Below, in pieces: positions 52,647 to 62,668 of a stretch of DNA of 64,000 bases (position 1 is the first letter of the stretch; each line of letters begins with the position of its first letter). Both the position numbers and the translations under genes were made by a program. The notes under the pieces were generated by a model. That model was given only the letters and a program-made list of their open reading frames with translations. It did not search any database and was not told the origin of the DNA. This DNA is from Acidobacteriales bacterium 59-55 (lineage in GTDB: Bacteria; Acidobacteriota; Terriglobia; Terriglobales; Acidobacteriaceae): positions 806,001-870,000 of the forward strand of contig MKSV01000007.1 in assembly GCA_001897435.1 (NCBI GenBank), given 5' to 3'.

Positions 52647-54989
52647 ATGGATAGACGGCGTTTTATACAAGGCATTGCCATAGCAGCCGCAGGGGTGAAC
52701 GGCCTGCCTTCCGTGGCGGAGACGAAAGGTGAAGCCGGGAGATTACAGGCCGCCGGCTCGATCGCTGCCAAGGATATTGACGTAGAGGGCCACACGCTTC
52801 TTTGCAGCTTCAAACGGAATGCCGAGACGTGGAAGGCGTATGAGGACCTGCGGTCTCGCGATGGCGCTATTACGTTGATCTCGTCGAATGGCACGGGGCG
52901 CGTTCTGACGAAGAGTGCTGAAGCGGTGTTCGCGGAAGGCGCTCCGTATCTCGGCCTGAGCCTGAGCGAGATTGGGCTGTCCGGCCCGGATCTATTGGCC
53001 GAAGCGCTGCTGAAGGACGGAGATCCCGACCCGGAGCGAGTGCGTTCCGCCGCTCCTCCACAGGGGACTGAGGCGCTGCGCAATCCTCGCGCGCGCGTGC
53101 GCTGGAATACCTTTGTCGGTACAAGAGAGTGCGAAGACACGATGCCGGTCTACCCCGGAGGGAACACGAGAACGTATCATCCGGTGCAGTCGTTTCCCGA
53201 TCTGCATGGAGAACGGGTAGAAAAGCGCTTAGAGGGATTGCTGGGCGGATGGATGCCCGCGGTTCGCAAGGTGATGCCGATCTCGGACGCGGCGCACGAT
53301 GAGGTAATCGTCTTCGGCGATGTCATGGCACGAGACAAGTTCATCGTTCAGACGTGGCATCGGACGGTGCAGGTCGAGAACGGAAAGATTGTGAAAGCGG
53401 AGTATGGGTATAGCTACCCGGCCTTTCCTCCTCGGAGAGAGGACCCCGCGCCTGAGGCCTTCTATCGCGGGCTGCTTGAGTTCGCTCTCTACTGGGAGAG
53501 CCAGTTGCACGATGTAACTTCCGCGTCGCTGCCGGACAAGTCCTGGGTGGATATGTCGAAGTATGCGTTCGCGAAGGAGCAGATGGTGCGGCCGGGAGGA
53601 GTCTATCCAAAGTATGGAGCGGTCGACCGCGATTATTACGGCTCTGAATACGACGGCTTTCAGGATATCTTTACAAGCTCGCTCTATACGAATCTGGAGT
53701 GGGGACGCTTTGAGATGGCGGGGCAGGTCTTCGATAACTACTACACCGACTTTGTCGACGACAAAGGAATGATTAATATGCGCGGGCCGGAGACTGCACA
53801 GTTCGGATTGACGCTGTCTCTGCTGGCGCGATACTTCAATTACACCAACGATAGATCGCTGTTCGTCAAGCATCGAGCGAAGATTGAAGCTACCGCCGCG
53901 TTGTTGACCCAATTGCACGACGAGAGCCTGAAGCTGCCTGCCGACGATGCGGGGCATGGGTTGATTCATGGATGGAACGAGTCCGATGCGTGTCTTGCAC
54001 CGCACCCGATGACCTGGTGGAAGCCCTACTTTGCCAACAGCGCGATGGCCGCGCGCGGATTGAAGGATATTGCCGGCACATGGAAGCGTCTGGACAAAGA
54101 GCGATCCGGCGGAACAGAAGATGAATGGATGCGGCATAGCGAGATGCTCTCGCAGGCGGTGACGGCCAGTGTGCAAAAGAATATCCGCCGTGACATGAAG
54201 CCTCCCTATATAGGACCACTACCGGGGGCTACGCTTACGTTTTGGGAGTCGCTGGAGAAAGAGCATCCCAGTCCGCAGCAGTGGGCGCATCGCGCTTATG
54301 CGGAACTGCTCCATGCGGATGTTTTACCTCCGGAGCTTGCCAACGTGGTGATCGATTGCATGCGTGCGTATGGCGCGATGACGCTGGGGGTTGTCGCCAA
54401 TGTGGAACGGCCTCACGCGAGCGGACGCGACATGCTCGGCTTCATCTCTTACGGCTATGCCTTGATGCTCTTACGCCTCGACCGCATTGAAGAGTATCTT
54501 CTGTTTCTCTATTCGCATCGCTTTCACGACCATACAAGGGGGAGTTGGACGGCGGGCGAAGTGTCAGGCATCACCGGAGGCACGGCGCTGTTCTGCATTC
54601 CGGCTCAACTGACAATACCCGCGCTGGTGCGATGGATGCTGGTTCTGGAAGACTCGGACGAAGATCGCCTCTATCTCGCCAAGGGAATGCCAAGGGATTG
54701 GGTCGCTTCGGGCAAGGAGATCAGAATCGATCAGGCGCCGACACGATGGGGCCGGGTGGATTTCAGAATCCAGAAGAAGGATGCCAACCGTATTGTGGCG
54801 ACTGTCGATTTCCCTGGAGAGAACAGGCCAAAGGAGTTGAACGTGAAGTTCCGTCTGCCTGTTCAGAACACTCTGACCGGCATCACCGTGAATGGACAGA
54901 AGGCGCAGATAGGCGGCCTGCACAAGGACACCGCAATCTTTGCCGCCGATCAGGCCAAGCACTTTGAAGTGGTGGCTGAGTTCAGTTAG
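52647..54989 (+). CDS. Tat-exported six-hairpin-glycosidase-like protein
   Basis: A 780-residue protein with a twin-arginine signal (DRRRFIQGIAIAAAG) and a predominantly helical domain that resembles the (alpha/alpha)6 glycosidases acting on plant or bacterial polysaccharides (WNESDACLAPHPMTWWKPYF, and a terminal beta-sandwich). I cannot name a GH family. GAGGAG lies 9 bases before the ATG. It sits between the DUF885 and S9 peptidase genes, probably in the same operon. Confidence 0.6.
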   Translation: MDRRRFIQGIAIAAAGVNGLPSVAETKGEAGRLQAAGSIAAKDIDVEGHTLLCSFKRNAETWKAYEDLRSRDGAITLISSNGTGRVLTKSAEAVFAEGAPYLGLSLSEIGLSGPDLLAEALLKDGDPDPERVRSAAPPQGTEALRNPRARVRWNTFVGTRECEDTMPVYPGGNTRTYHPVQSFPDLHGERVEKRLEGLLGGWMPAVRKVMPISDAAHDEVIVFGDVMARDKFIVQTWHRTVQVENGKIVKAEYGYSYPAFPPRREDPAPEAFYRGLLEFALYWESQLHDVTSASLPDKSWVDMSKYAFAKEQMVRPGGVYPKYGAVDRDYYGSEYDGFQDIFTSSLYTNLEWGRFEMAGQVFDNYYTDFVDDKGMINMRGPETAQFGLTLSLLARYFNYTNDRSLFVKHRAKIEATAALLTQLHDESLKLPADDAGHGLIHGWNESDACLAPHPMTWWKPYFANSAMAARGLKDIAGTWKRLDKERSGGTEDEWMRHSEMLSQAVTASVQKNIRRDMKPPYIGPLPGATLTFWESLEKEHPSPQQWAHRAYAELLHADVLPPELANVVIDCMRAYGAMTLGVVANVERPHASGRDMLGFISYGYALMLLRLDRIEEYLLFLYSHRFHDHTRGSWTAGEVSGITGGTALFCIPAQLTIPALVRWMLVLEDSDEDRLYLAKGMPRDWVASGKEIRIDQAPTRWGRVDFRIQKKDANRIVATVDFPGENRPKELNVKFRLPVQNTLTGITVNGQKAQIGGLHKDTAIFAADQAKHFEVVAEFS

Positions 54990-55029
54990 AGGATGAGCTA
55001 AAGATCGCGCAAGAGGTAAGGAAGACAGA

Positions 55030-57327
55030 ATGACACAAAAGATGTTGGTGTTGATTGCGTTGGCTCTGTGGCCGATGCTGGCCGCGAACCGAGCCGCGGC
55101 GGAGGTAACGCGCGCAGACTATGCGCGGGCGGCCGAGCTTTATCAGAAGAATCGCGGGTTGGCGCTGAATATTCCGGATCCTCCGATATGGCTGGGTGAT
55201 TCGGATAACTTCGTTTATCGCAAGACAGTCGAGGGCGGTCACGACTTCATTCTTGTGGACGCGGCGACGCAGGTAAAAAAGCCTGCGTTCGACCAGGTGC
55301 GGCTGGCTGCCGCGCTTACAAAAGAAGGAGGAAAAGAATACAAGGCCAAAGAGCTTCCGTTTACGCGGTTTCGATTCGTCGATAAGCAGAGCGCCATTGA
55401 GTTTGTGGTGGATGAGATGCGCTGGCACTGCGATGTGAAGAGCTATGTCTGCTCGAGCCATTCGCTTCATGAAGGAGATGACGAGGACGGCTCCGACGGC
55501 GGTTATGACGAGACTCCCAAGGCGGCCAACAGCGAGAAGCGTGGAGAGGATTCACCCGATGGGCGGTGGTTTGCCTGTATCCAGAACTATAACGTTGTGG
55601 TGCGGGCGAAGAGCGGCTCTGAAAGGATCGTGCTGAGCACGGATGGTTCGGAAGGGAACTACTATTCGGCGGACAGCTTCAGTTGGTCGCCGGACTCGAA
55701 GCATCTTGTGGCGTACCGCATTCGTCCCGGCTATCGACGGCTGGTGCACTACATTGAGTCCTCGCCGGCATCGCAGCTACAGCCAATCTACTCGTCAATG
55801 GTGTATCCCAAGGCAGGCGATGTGCTTGCTTTGCAACAGCCGGTTCTCTTCAACGTGGAGACGAAGCAGCAATTCAATATCAGTAACGAACTATTTCCCA
55901 ATCCCTTCGATCTGTCGCGGGCGGTGTGGTGGAAGGATGGCCGCGGGTTCACCTTCGAGTACAACCAGCGTGGGCACCAGGCGTACCGCGTTATCGAGGT
56001 CGATGGAACGAACGGTCATGCGCGCAGCCTGATCTCGGAGGAAAGTTCAACTTTTATCGACTATCGCCCCCTGGTGATGAACCAGACAGACACAGGAAAG
56101 AAATACAGATACGACGTAGCGGATGGCAAAGAGATCATCTGGATGTCGGAGCGCGACGGCTGGGCGCATCTGTACCTTCTGAACGGGAGGACCGGGGACG
56201 TTGAAAATCAGATTACGAAGGGAAAGTGGGTGGTCCGCGCTGTCAATTATGTAGACGAGCAGAAGCGGCAGATATGGTTTGAGGCCAGCGGCATGAACGC
56301 CGGGGAGGACCCTTACTTTGTCCATGGCTACCGGATTAACTTTGACGGCACAGGCCTGACGCCACTGACGGAGTCACCGGGGAATCATCATCTGGAGTAT
56401 TCGAAGGACGGGAAATATTATGTCGATATCTGCTCGACGATCAACGATCCCCCGGTGATGAGTCTTTACCGCACGGCAGACAATAAGCAACTGGCTGTGC
56501 TGGAGCGAGCCGATATCAGCAAATTGGTTGCTTCCGGCTGGCACGCTCCGGAGGTCTTTACCGCGAAGGGGCGCGATGGCAAGACGGATATCTGGGGCGT
56601 GATCTATAAGCCCGTGAACTTCGATCCCACGAAGAAGTATCCGGTGATCGAGGATATCTATGCCGGGCCGCAGGGATCGTTTGTACCCAAATCCTTTACC
56701 AGCCGCAGCGAGCCGCTGACGGCGCTGGGATTTGTCGTGGTTCAGATTGACGGCATGGGGACCAACAACCGTTCGAAGGCCTTCCACGATGTTGCCTGGA
56801 AAAACCTGAAGGACGCCGGATTTCCCGACCGGATTCTCTGGCACAAGGCGGCTGCGGCGAAGTATCCCTGGTATGACATATCGAATGTAGGAATCTTCGG
56901 CACCTCGGCCGGAGGGCAGAGCGCGATGGGCGCGCTTCTCTTTCATCCGGAGTTCTATAAGGTTGCCGTGGCCAACAGCGGATCTCACGACAATCGCATG
57001 GACAAGATATGGTGGAACGAGCAATGGATGGGGTGGCCGGTTGGCCCACAGTATTCTGAGTCGTCCAATGTAGACAATGCCTATCGGCTGCAGGGAAAGC
57101 TGATGCTGGTTGTAGGCGAGATGGATAAGAATGTCGATCCGTCATCGACCTTTCAGGTTGTGGATCGATTAATCAAGGCCAATAAGACGTTCGATCTGTT
57201 CTATGTGCCGGGGGGAGGACATGGAGCCGGCGGAGCCTACGGGCAGCGCAAGCTGGAGGATTTCTTCGTTCACAATATCCTGCACCAGGAGCCGCCGGAC
57301 TGGAACGCCGATGCTGCTACCCGATAG
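55030..57327 (+). CDS. S9-family serine peptidase (prolyl oligopeptidase/DPP IV type)
   Basis: A 765-residue exported peptidase. A signal segment ([20 protein letters not shown]) is followed by a beta-propeller DPP IV N-terminal domain (about 90-500) and an alpha/beta-hydrolase domain. The triad residues are Ser626 ([19 protein letters not shown]), Asp703 (DKNVDP) and His731 (GGGHGAGG). It cuts peptides after Pro or Ala in known relatives. AAGGAAG lies upstream of the ATG. The reading frame is intact. Confidence 0.94.
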   Translation: MTQKMLVLIALALWPMLAANRAAAEVTRADYARAAELYQKNRGLALNIPDPPIWLGDSDNFVYRKTVEGGHDFILVDAATQVKKPAFDQVRLAAALTKEGGKEYKAKELPFTRFRFVDKQSAIEFVVDEMRWHCDVKSYVCSSHSLHEGDDEDGSDGGYDETPKAANSEKRGEDSPDGRWFACIQNYNVVVRAKSGSERIVLSTDGSEGNYYSADSFSWSPDSKHLVAYRIRPGYRRLVHYIESSPASQLQPIYSSMVYPKAGDVLALQQPVLFNVETKQQFNISNELFPNPFDLSRAVWWKDGRGFTFEYNQRGHQAYRVIEVDGTNGHARSLISEESSTFIDYRPLVMNQTDTGKKYRYDVADGKEIIWMSERDGWAHLYLLNGRTGDVENQITKGKWVVRAVNYVDEQKRQIWFEASGMNAGEDPYFVHGYRINFDGTGLTPLTESPGNHHLEYSKDGKYYVDICSTINDPPVMSLYRTADNKQLAVLERADISKLVASGWHAPEVFTAKGRDGKTDIWGVIYKPVNFDPTKKYPVIEDIYAGPQGSFVPKSFTSRSEPLTALGFVVVQIDGMGTNNRSKAFHDVAWKNLKDAGFPDRILWHKAAAAKYPWYDISNVGIFGTSAGGQSAMGALLFHPEFYKVAVANSGSHDNRMDKIWWNEQWMGWPVGPQYSESSNVDNAYRLQGKLMLVVGEMDKNVDPSSTFQVVDRLIKANKTFDLFYVPGGGHGAGGAYGQRKLEDFFVHNILHQEPPDWNADAATR

Positions 57328-57351
57328 GATGTGCGGGTGGAACGCTTGCGA

Positions 57352-58452
57352 ATGAATGCGAGGGCGCGGTGCTGCGGGATCGTTCCGATCCTGCTGGCCG
57401 CAACTCTTGCGCTTGCGACATCGCTTACCCGTGGAGTTTCAGCACAATCTGACAGTGTGGCCTCTTCGCAGAAGAAAGATCCCGCTGCGGAGACGGCATT
57501 GCAGAAGGGAATTGCCCTGACCCGGCAGGGTCGGTTCGAAGAGGCGATTGCTCCTCTGTTGCAGGCACGGGGGAAGGTGGCTGAAGAGTATGCCTCGGAG
57601 TTCAATCTGGCCCTTTGCTATCTGGGGACGGGACAATATGGACAGGCAATCGAGATATTGAACGGTCTGCGCTCAGGCGATCACGATACGGCGGCAGTGA
57701 ACAATCTGCTCGCACAGTCTTACATCGGAAGTCGCGAGCAGGAGAAGGCGCTGGAGGCTCTGCAACGGGCCGCGGCACAGACGCCAAAGGACGAAAGCCT
57801 CTATGCGTACGTCGCTGATTCCTGTACCGATCACAACGAGTATGCTCTCGGTCTGCGCGTTGTTGAAATAGGCTTGGAGCATCTGCCGGACTCTGCGCGA
57901 TTGCATTACGAACGGGGCATGTTTCTCGCGCGTCTCGACCGCCTGGAGGAGGCGAAGCCGGAGTTCGATCGCGCGAGCGACCTGGCGCCGGGTAGTGACA
58001 TCGCCTATCTGGCATCTGTGCAGGAGGCTCTTTACGAAGAAGATTTTCAGAAGGCACTGCGCCTTGTTCGGGGAGCCATCGAAGCGGGACATCGCGACTA
58101 TCAAATGCTCTCACTGCTGGGAACGATTCTTATGCATGTCGGCGCCACGCCCGGCGAAGCAACGTTTACTGAAGCTCGCAAGGCGCTGGAGGACTCGGTC
58201 GCGGCTCAGCCGCGGTATTCGACCGCTCAGATCGCGTTGGGGAAACTCTACCTGATGGAGGGCCGAACCAAGGATGCGGTGAGCCATCTGGAGATCGGCC
58301 GGAACCTTGAGCCCTGGAACCCCTCGGTCTACACCAGTCTGGCAACCGCTTACAGGAAGCTGGGGGAGCGGGAAAAAGCGCGCGAGTGCATCAGCGTGCT
58401 GTCCGCCTTGCTGCGCGGGAATGACAAGGCGGGAAGTCGCATTGTTCCTTAA
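57352..58452 (+). CDS. Secreted TPR protein
   Basis: A 366-residue protein with an N-terminal signal segment (GIVPILLAATLALATSLTRG) and several tetratricopeptide repeats from about residue 45 to 360 (for example TALQKGIALTRQGRFEEAIA, FNLALCYLGTGQYGQAIEIL, EKALEALQRAAAQTPKDESL, PSVYTSLATAYRKLGEREKA). It is likely periplasmic. I chose ATG 57352; a GTG at 57331, 3 bases after the peptidase stop, is in frame and would overlap the same leader. It precedes the TonB receptor gene. Confidence 0.85.
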   Translation: MNARARCCGIVPILLAATLALATSLTRGVSAQSDSVASSQKKDPAAETALQKGIALTRQGRFEEAIAPLLQARGKVAEEYASEFNLALCYLGTGQYGQAIEILNGLRSGDHDTAAVNNLLAQSYIGSREQEKALEALQRAAAQTPKDESLYAYVADSCTDHNEYALGLRVVEIGLEHLPDSARLHYERGMFLARLDRLEEAKPEFDRASDLAPGSDIAYLASVQEALYEEDFQKALRLVRGAIEAGHRDYQMLSLLGTILMHVGATPGEATFTEARKALEDSVAAQPRYSTAQIALGKLYLMEGRTKDAVSHLEIGRNLEPWNPSVYTSLATAYRKLGEREKARECISVLSALLRGNDKAGSRIVP

Positions 58453-58766
58453 AACGAACTGGAATGCACTTGATGAAACGGTTCTCTTGTCCCTGTAAAT
58501 GTTGCAATAGCGTTGGATAGTTCAAAGACTCCAAAGTGGAGAGAACGGCAGATCTCTTTCGCAAATTTAGTATTTGACTTTAAATACATAAAAGAATACA
58601 AACTTGTACCTGTCGATTAATTTTTGATGTCGTTTCTGTTTGTCCGGGCAGATTCAAAGAGCCGAAAGACCCATGCCTGTAGATTTCGCGACCCTGCGGC
58701 AATAGAAGCGTAATCGTTTTCGCAAAGAGACATGACCGTGATGAGGACTTACTTTTTGGAGGCGTT
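58453..58766. other. Intergenic region upstream of the TonB-dependent receptor
   Basis: 314 bases with a T/A-rich centre holding the promoter called at 58574-58602. I see no gene. The GGAGG ribosome site of the receptor gene is at the right end (58757-58762). Confidence 0.6.
58574..58602 (+). promoter_or_regulatory. Candidate sigma-70 promoter of the TonB receptor gene
   Basis: TTGACT (58574-58579) and TACAAA (58597-58602) are spaced 17 bases apart in an AT-rich stretch. The -10 match is weak (4 of 6), so the call rests on the -35 and spacing. It leaves a leader of about 155 bases. Confidence 0.4.
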
Positions 58767-61700
58767 ATGAATCGTAAAAACTACCTATCTCTCCTTTGTT
58801 TTGCTATGAGCCTTGCATGCGCGGCGGGCCTTCTCTCGACTCCTACGCTCGCGCAGAGTGGATCGCAGGGAACTGTCATCGTTACGGTCAAGGATGTGAG
58901 CGGCGCCCTCATTCAGGATGCAAAGCTGGAGTTGGTGGACCTTTCGACCAATAGCGTCAGACAGGCGCAGACGGAGAATGACGGATCTCATCGTTTTGTG
59001 AACCTGACGATTGGCTCTTACCGTCTCACGATCTCAAAGACAGGCTATGCGACCAAGGTCTATAACTCGGTCGTCGTCCAGGCCTCACAGTCGAATACGA
59101 TTGCCGCGGTACTTCCGGTGGGTCAGGTATCCGAGGTCGTCAATGTCGCGGGGGCTGAGACTCCGGTTCTACAGGTCAGTTCCAACGCTATCGGAATGGT
59201 TGTCAACATGAAGCAGATTCAGGATCTTCCGCTTCAGGGGCGCGACCTGACCTCGTTTTCACGGCTGGTTGCCGGATACAACGGCACGTTCAACGGGCTG
59301 CCGCTGAACGATCAGGGAAGCAATATCGACGGCGTGATCGGCAGTTCCAGCCGCATGAAGTTCGGTGGCAATACGCAGCCCGCGGTATCGCCGCGACTTG
59401 AGAACATCGAGCAGATGACGGTTCAGACCGACCAGCTAAGCCTGAACTCCGGCTTTGGCCAATCGAGCACCCAACTCAACTTCGTCTCCAAGCGCGGAAG
59501 CAACCGCTTTCATGGACGCATCTATGAAGATTTCCGCAACTCCGGATTGAATGCCAATAGTTGGTCCAATAACGCTGGCGGAGTGCGAAAGAACAAACTC
59601 ATTCTGAATGACTTTGGCGGCAGCATCGGTGGCCCCATCTTTAGGGACAAGCTCTTCTTCTTCGGTAGCTTTGCCATGTCGAAGCAGCCCGGATCCTTAT
59701 CGGCCTCAAACGACCTCTTTACCGAGGCCGCACAGCAGGGAAACTTCACTTATTCTGGAGGAACGGTCAACGTGCTCGATATCGCGCACAACTACGACCC
59801 ATCGCTTCCGAACACGGTGAATGCGCTGCAAAGCGCCCAGTTGAAGGCGATCAATGATGCGGCCGGCAGCGGGGCGATCTCGCCGACGAGCGACCCGAAC
59901 TATAACGAGATCAACTGGAACAACAATGCTCCGGTCACGAACTACTACCCCGGCGGTCGAATTGACTACAACCTCTCGGATCGAGTGAGGATGTATCTCT
60001 CGTTCCTCTACAACAAACACTCGCAAGCCAACGCGACGGCTGCCCTGTTTCCCGGTGCAAATTTTAACTATCAGGTTGCCGACAATACGTCGAAAAACTT
60101 CACGGCGTCGTACGGTCTCGACCTCATCATCACACCACGGCTCATCAACCAATTGAAGCTGGGATATCTCTACGACAACACGCAGTACGCTCCGGGAGTA
60201 AAGCCTTCCTACGCAACGCTGCCGACAGTGCAATGGAACTACCCCAACGCAAACGGAAACATGTCGGGCCAGTTATATCCCCTCCCGATCACAACCTTCT
60301 ATCCCATTCTGAATGCATCGGATTCGGTAAGCTGGCAGCGGGGAACACATTCGATCTCATTCGGCTTCTCCTGGTACAGGGAGCAGGACCACTACTACAA
60401 TCCTCCGGAGGGCTACCCGACCTTTACCCTGGGACTCGCGGATGGCGATCCTGCGCTCCAGGCCTTCACCAACTCCGGAGCCTCGCCAAGTCTGCCGGGA
60501 GCGAGCAGCAACGATCTGGCCAGCGCGGAAAATCTGTATGCCATCCTGACGGGCCGAATCTCGAATGTGAACGGGCAATTTGCCAAGAATGCGCACGACA
60601 ACAACTTTCTCCAGGGCATAGGAGCCTATAACCTCAACGAACTTTCGAGCGCGACCGGACTGTTTGCGGAAGATTCATGGAAGGTTACGCCGGACCTGAC
60701 GCTCAACTACGGCCTGCGGTGGGACTTTGTCGGCGACCAGCATGACCTGACGGGCGCCTATCATTCTGCTTCAGAAGGCGATGTCTACGGCCCGACCGGC
60801 GTCGGCAACCTCTTCAACCCCGGATCGCTCCAGGGAAATCCGAATCCGCAGTTGGAATCGAGAAACCACGTCTACGAGCCGTGGAAAGTTACGCCACAGC
60901 CGGCGATTGGCTTTGCCTGGAATCCGAAGATTGCAGACGGCCCCTTCAAGGCGCTGCTCGGCGGGGACGGCACGGTGATACGTGGCGGCTTCGCGCTGCG
61001 GCGCTTTACCGAACCGTATCAATACTACTGGAATCAGGCGTCGGACTATGGTTCCTTCTTCTATCAGAACTTCTCGCTCAACCCGAACAATACCGGGACG
61101 ACGGGAACGTTTGCCCCGGGCAGCCTGACGCTCGGTCAGTCGCTGCCTCCCTATGCCGTCTCTCCTGCGACCTACGAAGAGACTTCTCCGCAGTCGGAGT
61201 TCACTTTTATCGGCGGTGCTCCAGGAGTGAATGGCATGGATCCCAACATCAAGCAACCGTACTCCGAGTCGTGGAACTTCGGGGTACAGCGTTCGCTCGG
61301 CAGTTCGCGTGTCCTCGAGATTCGCTATAGCGGGAACCGGACTCTCCACCAATGGATCGCAATCAATCCGAACGAAGTCAATGTCTTTGAGAATGGCTTT
61401 CTTGCCGAGTTCAAAAAGGCGCAGGCAAATCTTGCGGCCAGCGGCGGCACCTCGTTTGCCGGCACCGGCGCAAATGCGCTGCCCATCATGACCGCGGCGT
61501 TTGGAGGCTCGCCAACCGACTCCGACTTTACCAATTCTCAGTTCATCAATGATCTGCAGACGGGTAACGTAGGCGCGTTCGCGAGCGTGCTGAGCGGTGT
61601 CAATGGAACTCATCCCTACTTCTGTAATCTGGTTGGCAGCAAATTCGCTCCCTGCGTGACCAATGCCGGGTATACGGGAGAAGGAGCCGGATATCCGATC

Positions 61701-62579
61701 AACTTTTTCCAGGCGAATCCTTTTGCCGCCGGATCGTCGACGGGTTATATGACGGCCGCGGGCTACTCCAATTACAACGGCTTGCAGGTAGAGTTTCGGC
61801 AGGCTGCGTGGAAGGGACTCCAGTTCGACGCAAACTACACCTACAGCAAGAGTCTTGGCGTATCGACCCAGCAGGATTGGACCGGCGCGCTCAACGTGTT
61901 TTCTCTGCGCAATCTGGCTCAGAGCTACGGACCCAGCCAGTTTGATATCACTCATGTGACCCACGTGAACGCGACCTACGATCTTCCACTCGGGCGGGGC
62001 AAGCCGTTTCTCAGCAGCAACGCTGTAGTGGACAAGGTAGTTGGCGGATGGACGCTGGGAACGATTATGACCTTCCAGAGCGGTGCGCCCTTCCGCCTCA
62101 TCGGCGGCTATAGCACCTTCAATGACTATGGAGACGGCGGCGTTACCTTGAACAATGTAACGCCGTCGCAACTGCAAAAGGCTGTGGGCGTTCACCGGGT
62201 TCCGGGCCACACGTTTGCCAGTCTGATCGATCCGAAGTATCTGGCAAGCGCAACAGGCGGCGGTGCGAACTCCTCCTACATCGCGCCGAACACAACTGCC
62301 GGATCTATCGGAAGGATCGTTTACCTTCATGCGCCGCACGGTTTCTTCGATGATCTTTCCGTAACGAAAGCTATACCACTGCATCGAGAACTCAACTTCC
62401 GTCTTCAGGCGGAGTTCCTCAACGTCTTCAATCACCCTGTCTTCGGCATTCCGTCCGGCGGGTTGTCGTCCTTCTCCGGAGTGCAGAGCAGTAGCTTTGG
62501 ACTCGGAAGAGTTACCAACGGGAATGTGAACGGCGCGTTCGGCCGGGTTATCGAGCTTCGAGGAAATGTAGAGTTTTAG
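58767..62579 (+). CDS. Oar-like TonB-dependent receptor with N-terminal carboxypeptidase-regulatory domain
   Basis: A 1270-residue outer-membrane protein. The signal peptide covers residues 1-30. A carboxypeptidase-D-regulatory-like Ig domain follows at about 33-115 (GTVIVTVKDVSGALIQDAKL, FVNLTIGSYRLTISKTGYAT). The plug region is about 120-240 (MKQIQDLPLQGRDLTSFSRL) and a long beta-barrel ends in RVIELRGNVEF, with the terminal Phe expected for BAM recognition. No classic TonB box is obvious. Such receptors are very numerous in acidobacteria and Myxococcus and import or secrete peptides and glycans. GGAGG 4 bases upstream of the ATG supports this start. Confidence 0.93.
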   Translation: MNRKNYLSLLCFAMSLACAAGLLSTPTLAQSGSQGTVIVTVKDVSGALIQDAKLELVDLSTNSVRQAQTENDGSHRFVNLTIGSYRLTISKTGYATKVYNSVVVQASQSNTIAAVLPVGQVSEVVNVAGAETPVLQVSSNAIGMVVNMKQIQDLPLQGRDLTSFSRLVAGYNGTFNGLPLNDQGSNIDGVIGSSSRMKFGGNTQPAVSPRLENIEQMTVQTDQLSLNSGFGQSSTQLNFVSKRGSNRFHGRIYEDFRNSGLNANSWSNNAGGVRKNKLILNDFGGSIGGPIFRDKLFFFGSFAMSKQPGSLSASNDLFTEAAQQGNFTYSGGTVNVLDIAHNYDPSLPNTVNALQSAQLKAINDAAGSGAISPTSDPNYNEINWNNNAPVTNYYPGGRIDYNLSDRVRMYLSFLYNKHSQANATAALFPGANFNYQVADNTSKNFTASYGLDLIITPRLINQLKLGYLYDNTQYAPGVKPSYATLPTVQWNYPNANGNMSGQLYPLPITTFYPILNASDSVSWQRGTHSISFGFSWYREQDHYYNPPEGYPTFTLGLADGDPALQAFTNSGASPSLPGASSNDLASAENLYAILTGRISNVNGQFAKNAHDNNFLQGIGAYNLNELSSATGLFAEDSWKVTPDLTLNYGLRWDFVGDQHDLTGAYHSASEGDVYGPTGVGNLFNPGSLQGNPNPQLESRNHVYEPWKVTPQPAIGFAWNPKIADGPFKALLGGDGTVIRGGFALRRFTEPYQYYWNQASDYGSFFYQNFSLNPNNTGTTGTFAPGSLTLGQSLPPYAVSPATYEETSPQSEFTFIGGAPGVNGMDPNIKQPYSESWNFGVQRSLGSSRVLEIRYSGNRTLHQWIAINPNEVNVFENGFLAEFKKAQANLAASGGTSFAGTGANALPIMTAAFGGSPTDSDFTNSQFINDLQTGNVGAFASVLSGVNGTHPYFCNLVGSKFAPCVTNAGYTGEGAGYPINFFQANPFAAGSSTGYMTAAGYSNYNGLQVEFRQAAWKGLQFDANYTYSKSLGVSTQQDWTGALNVFSLRNLAQSYGPSQFDITHVTHVNATYDLPLGRGKPFLSSNAVVDKVVGGWTLGTIMTFQSGAPFRLIGGYSTFNDYGDGGVTLNNVTPSQLQKAVGVHRVPGHTFASLIDPKYLASATGGGANSSYIAPNTTAGSIGRIVYLHAPHGFFDDLSVTKAIPLHRELNFRLQAEFLNVFNHPVFGIPSGGLSSFSGVQSSSFGLGRVTNGNVNGAFGRVIELRGNVEF

Positions 62580-62588
62580 CCCTCGCAT

Positions 62589-62625
62589 GAGGAGCCGAAT
62601 GGCGCCGACGCGCTATTCGGCCTCC
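62589..62625. terminator. Bidirectional stem-loop terminator
   Basis: GAGGAGCCGAAT (62589-62600) pairs with ATTCGGCCTCC (62615-62625), with one bulged A, between the convergent TonB receptor and CRTAC1 genes. No strong T tract. Confidence 0.6.
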
Positions 62626-62668
62626 TACCGTCAAGCAGCCATCAAGCCTGAAATCCTGGTGATGGCCC

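Noticed and set aside
60771..62588. 605-residue minus-strand frame
   Set aside because: Antisense to the TonB receptor, Arg-rich and without family features.
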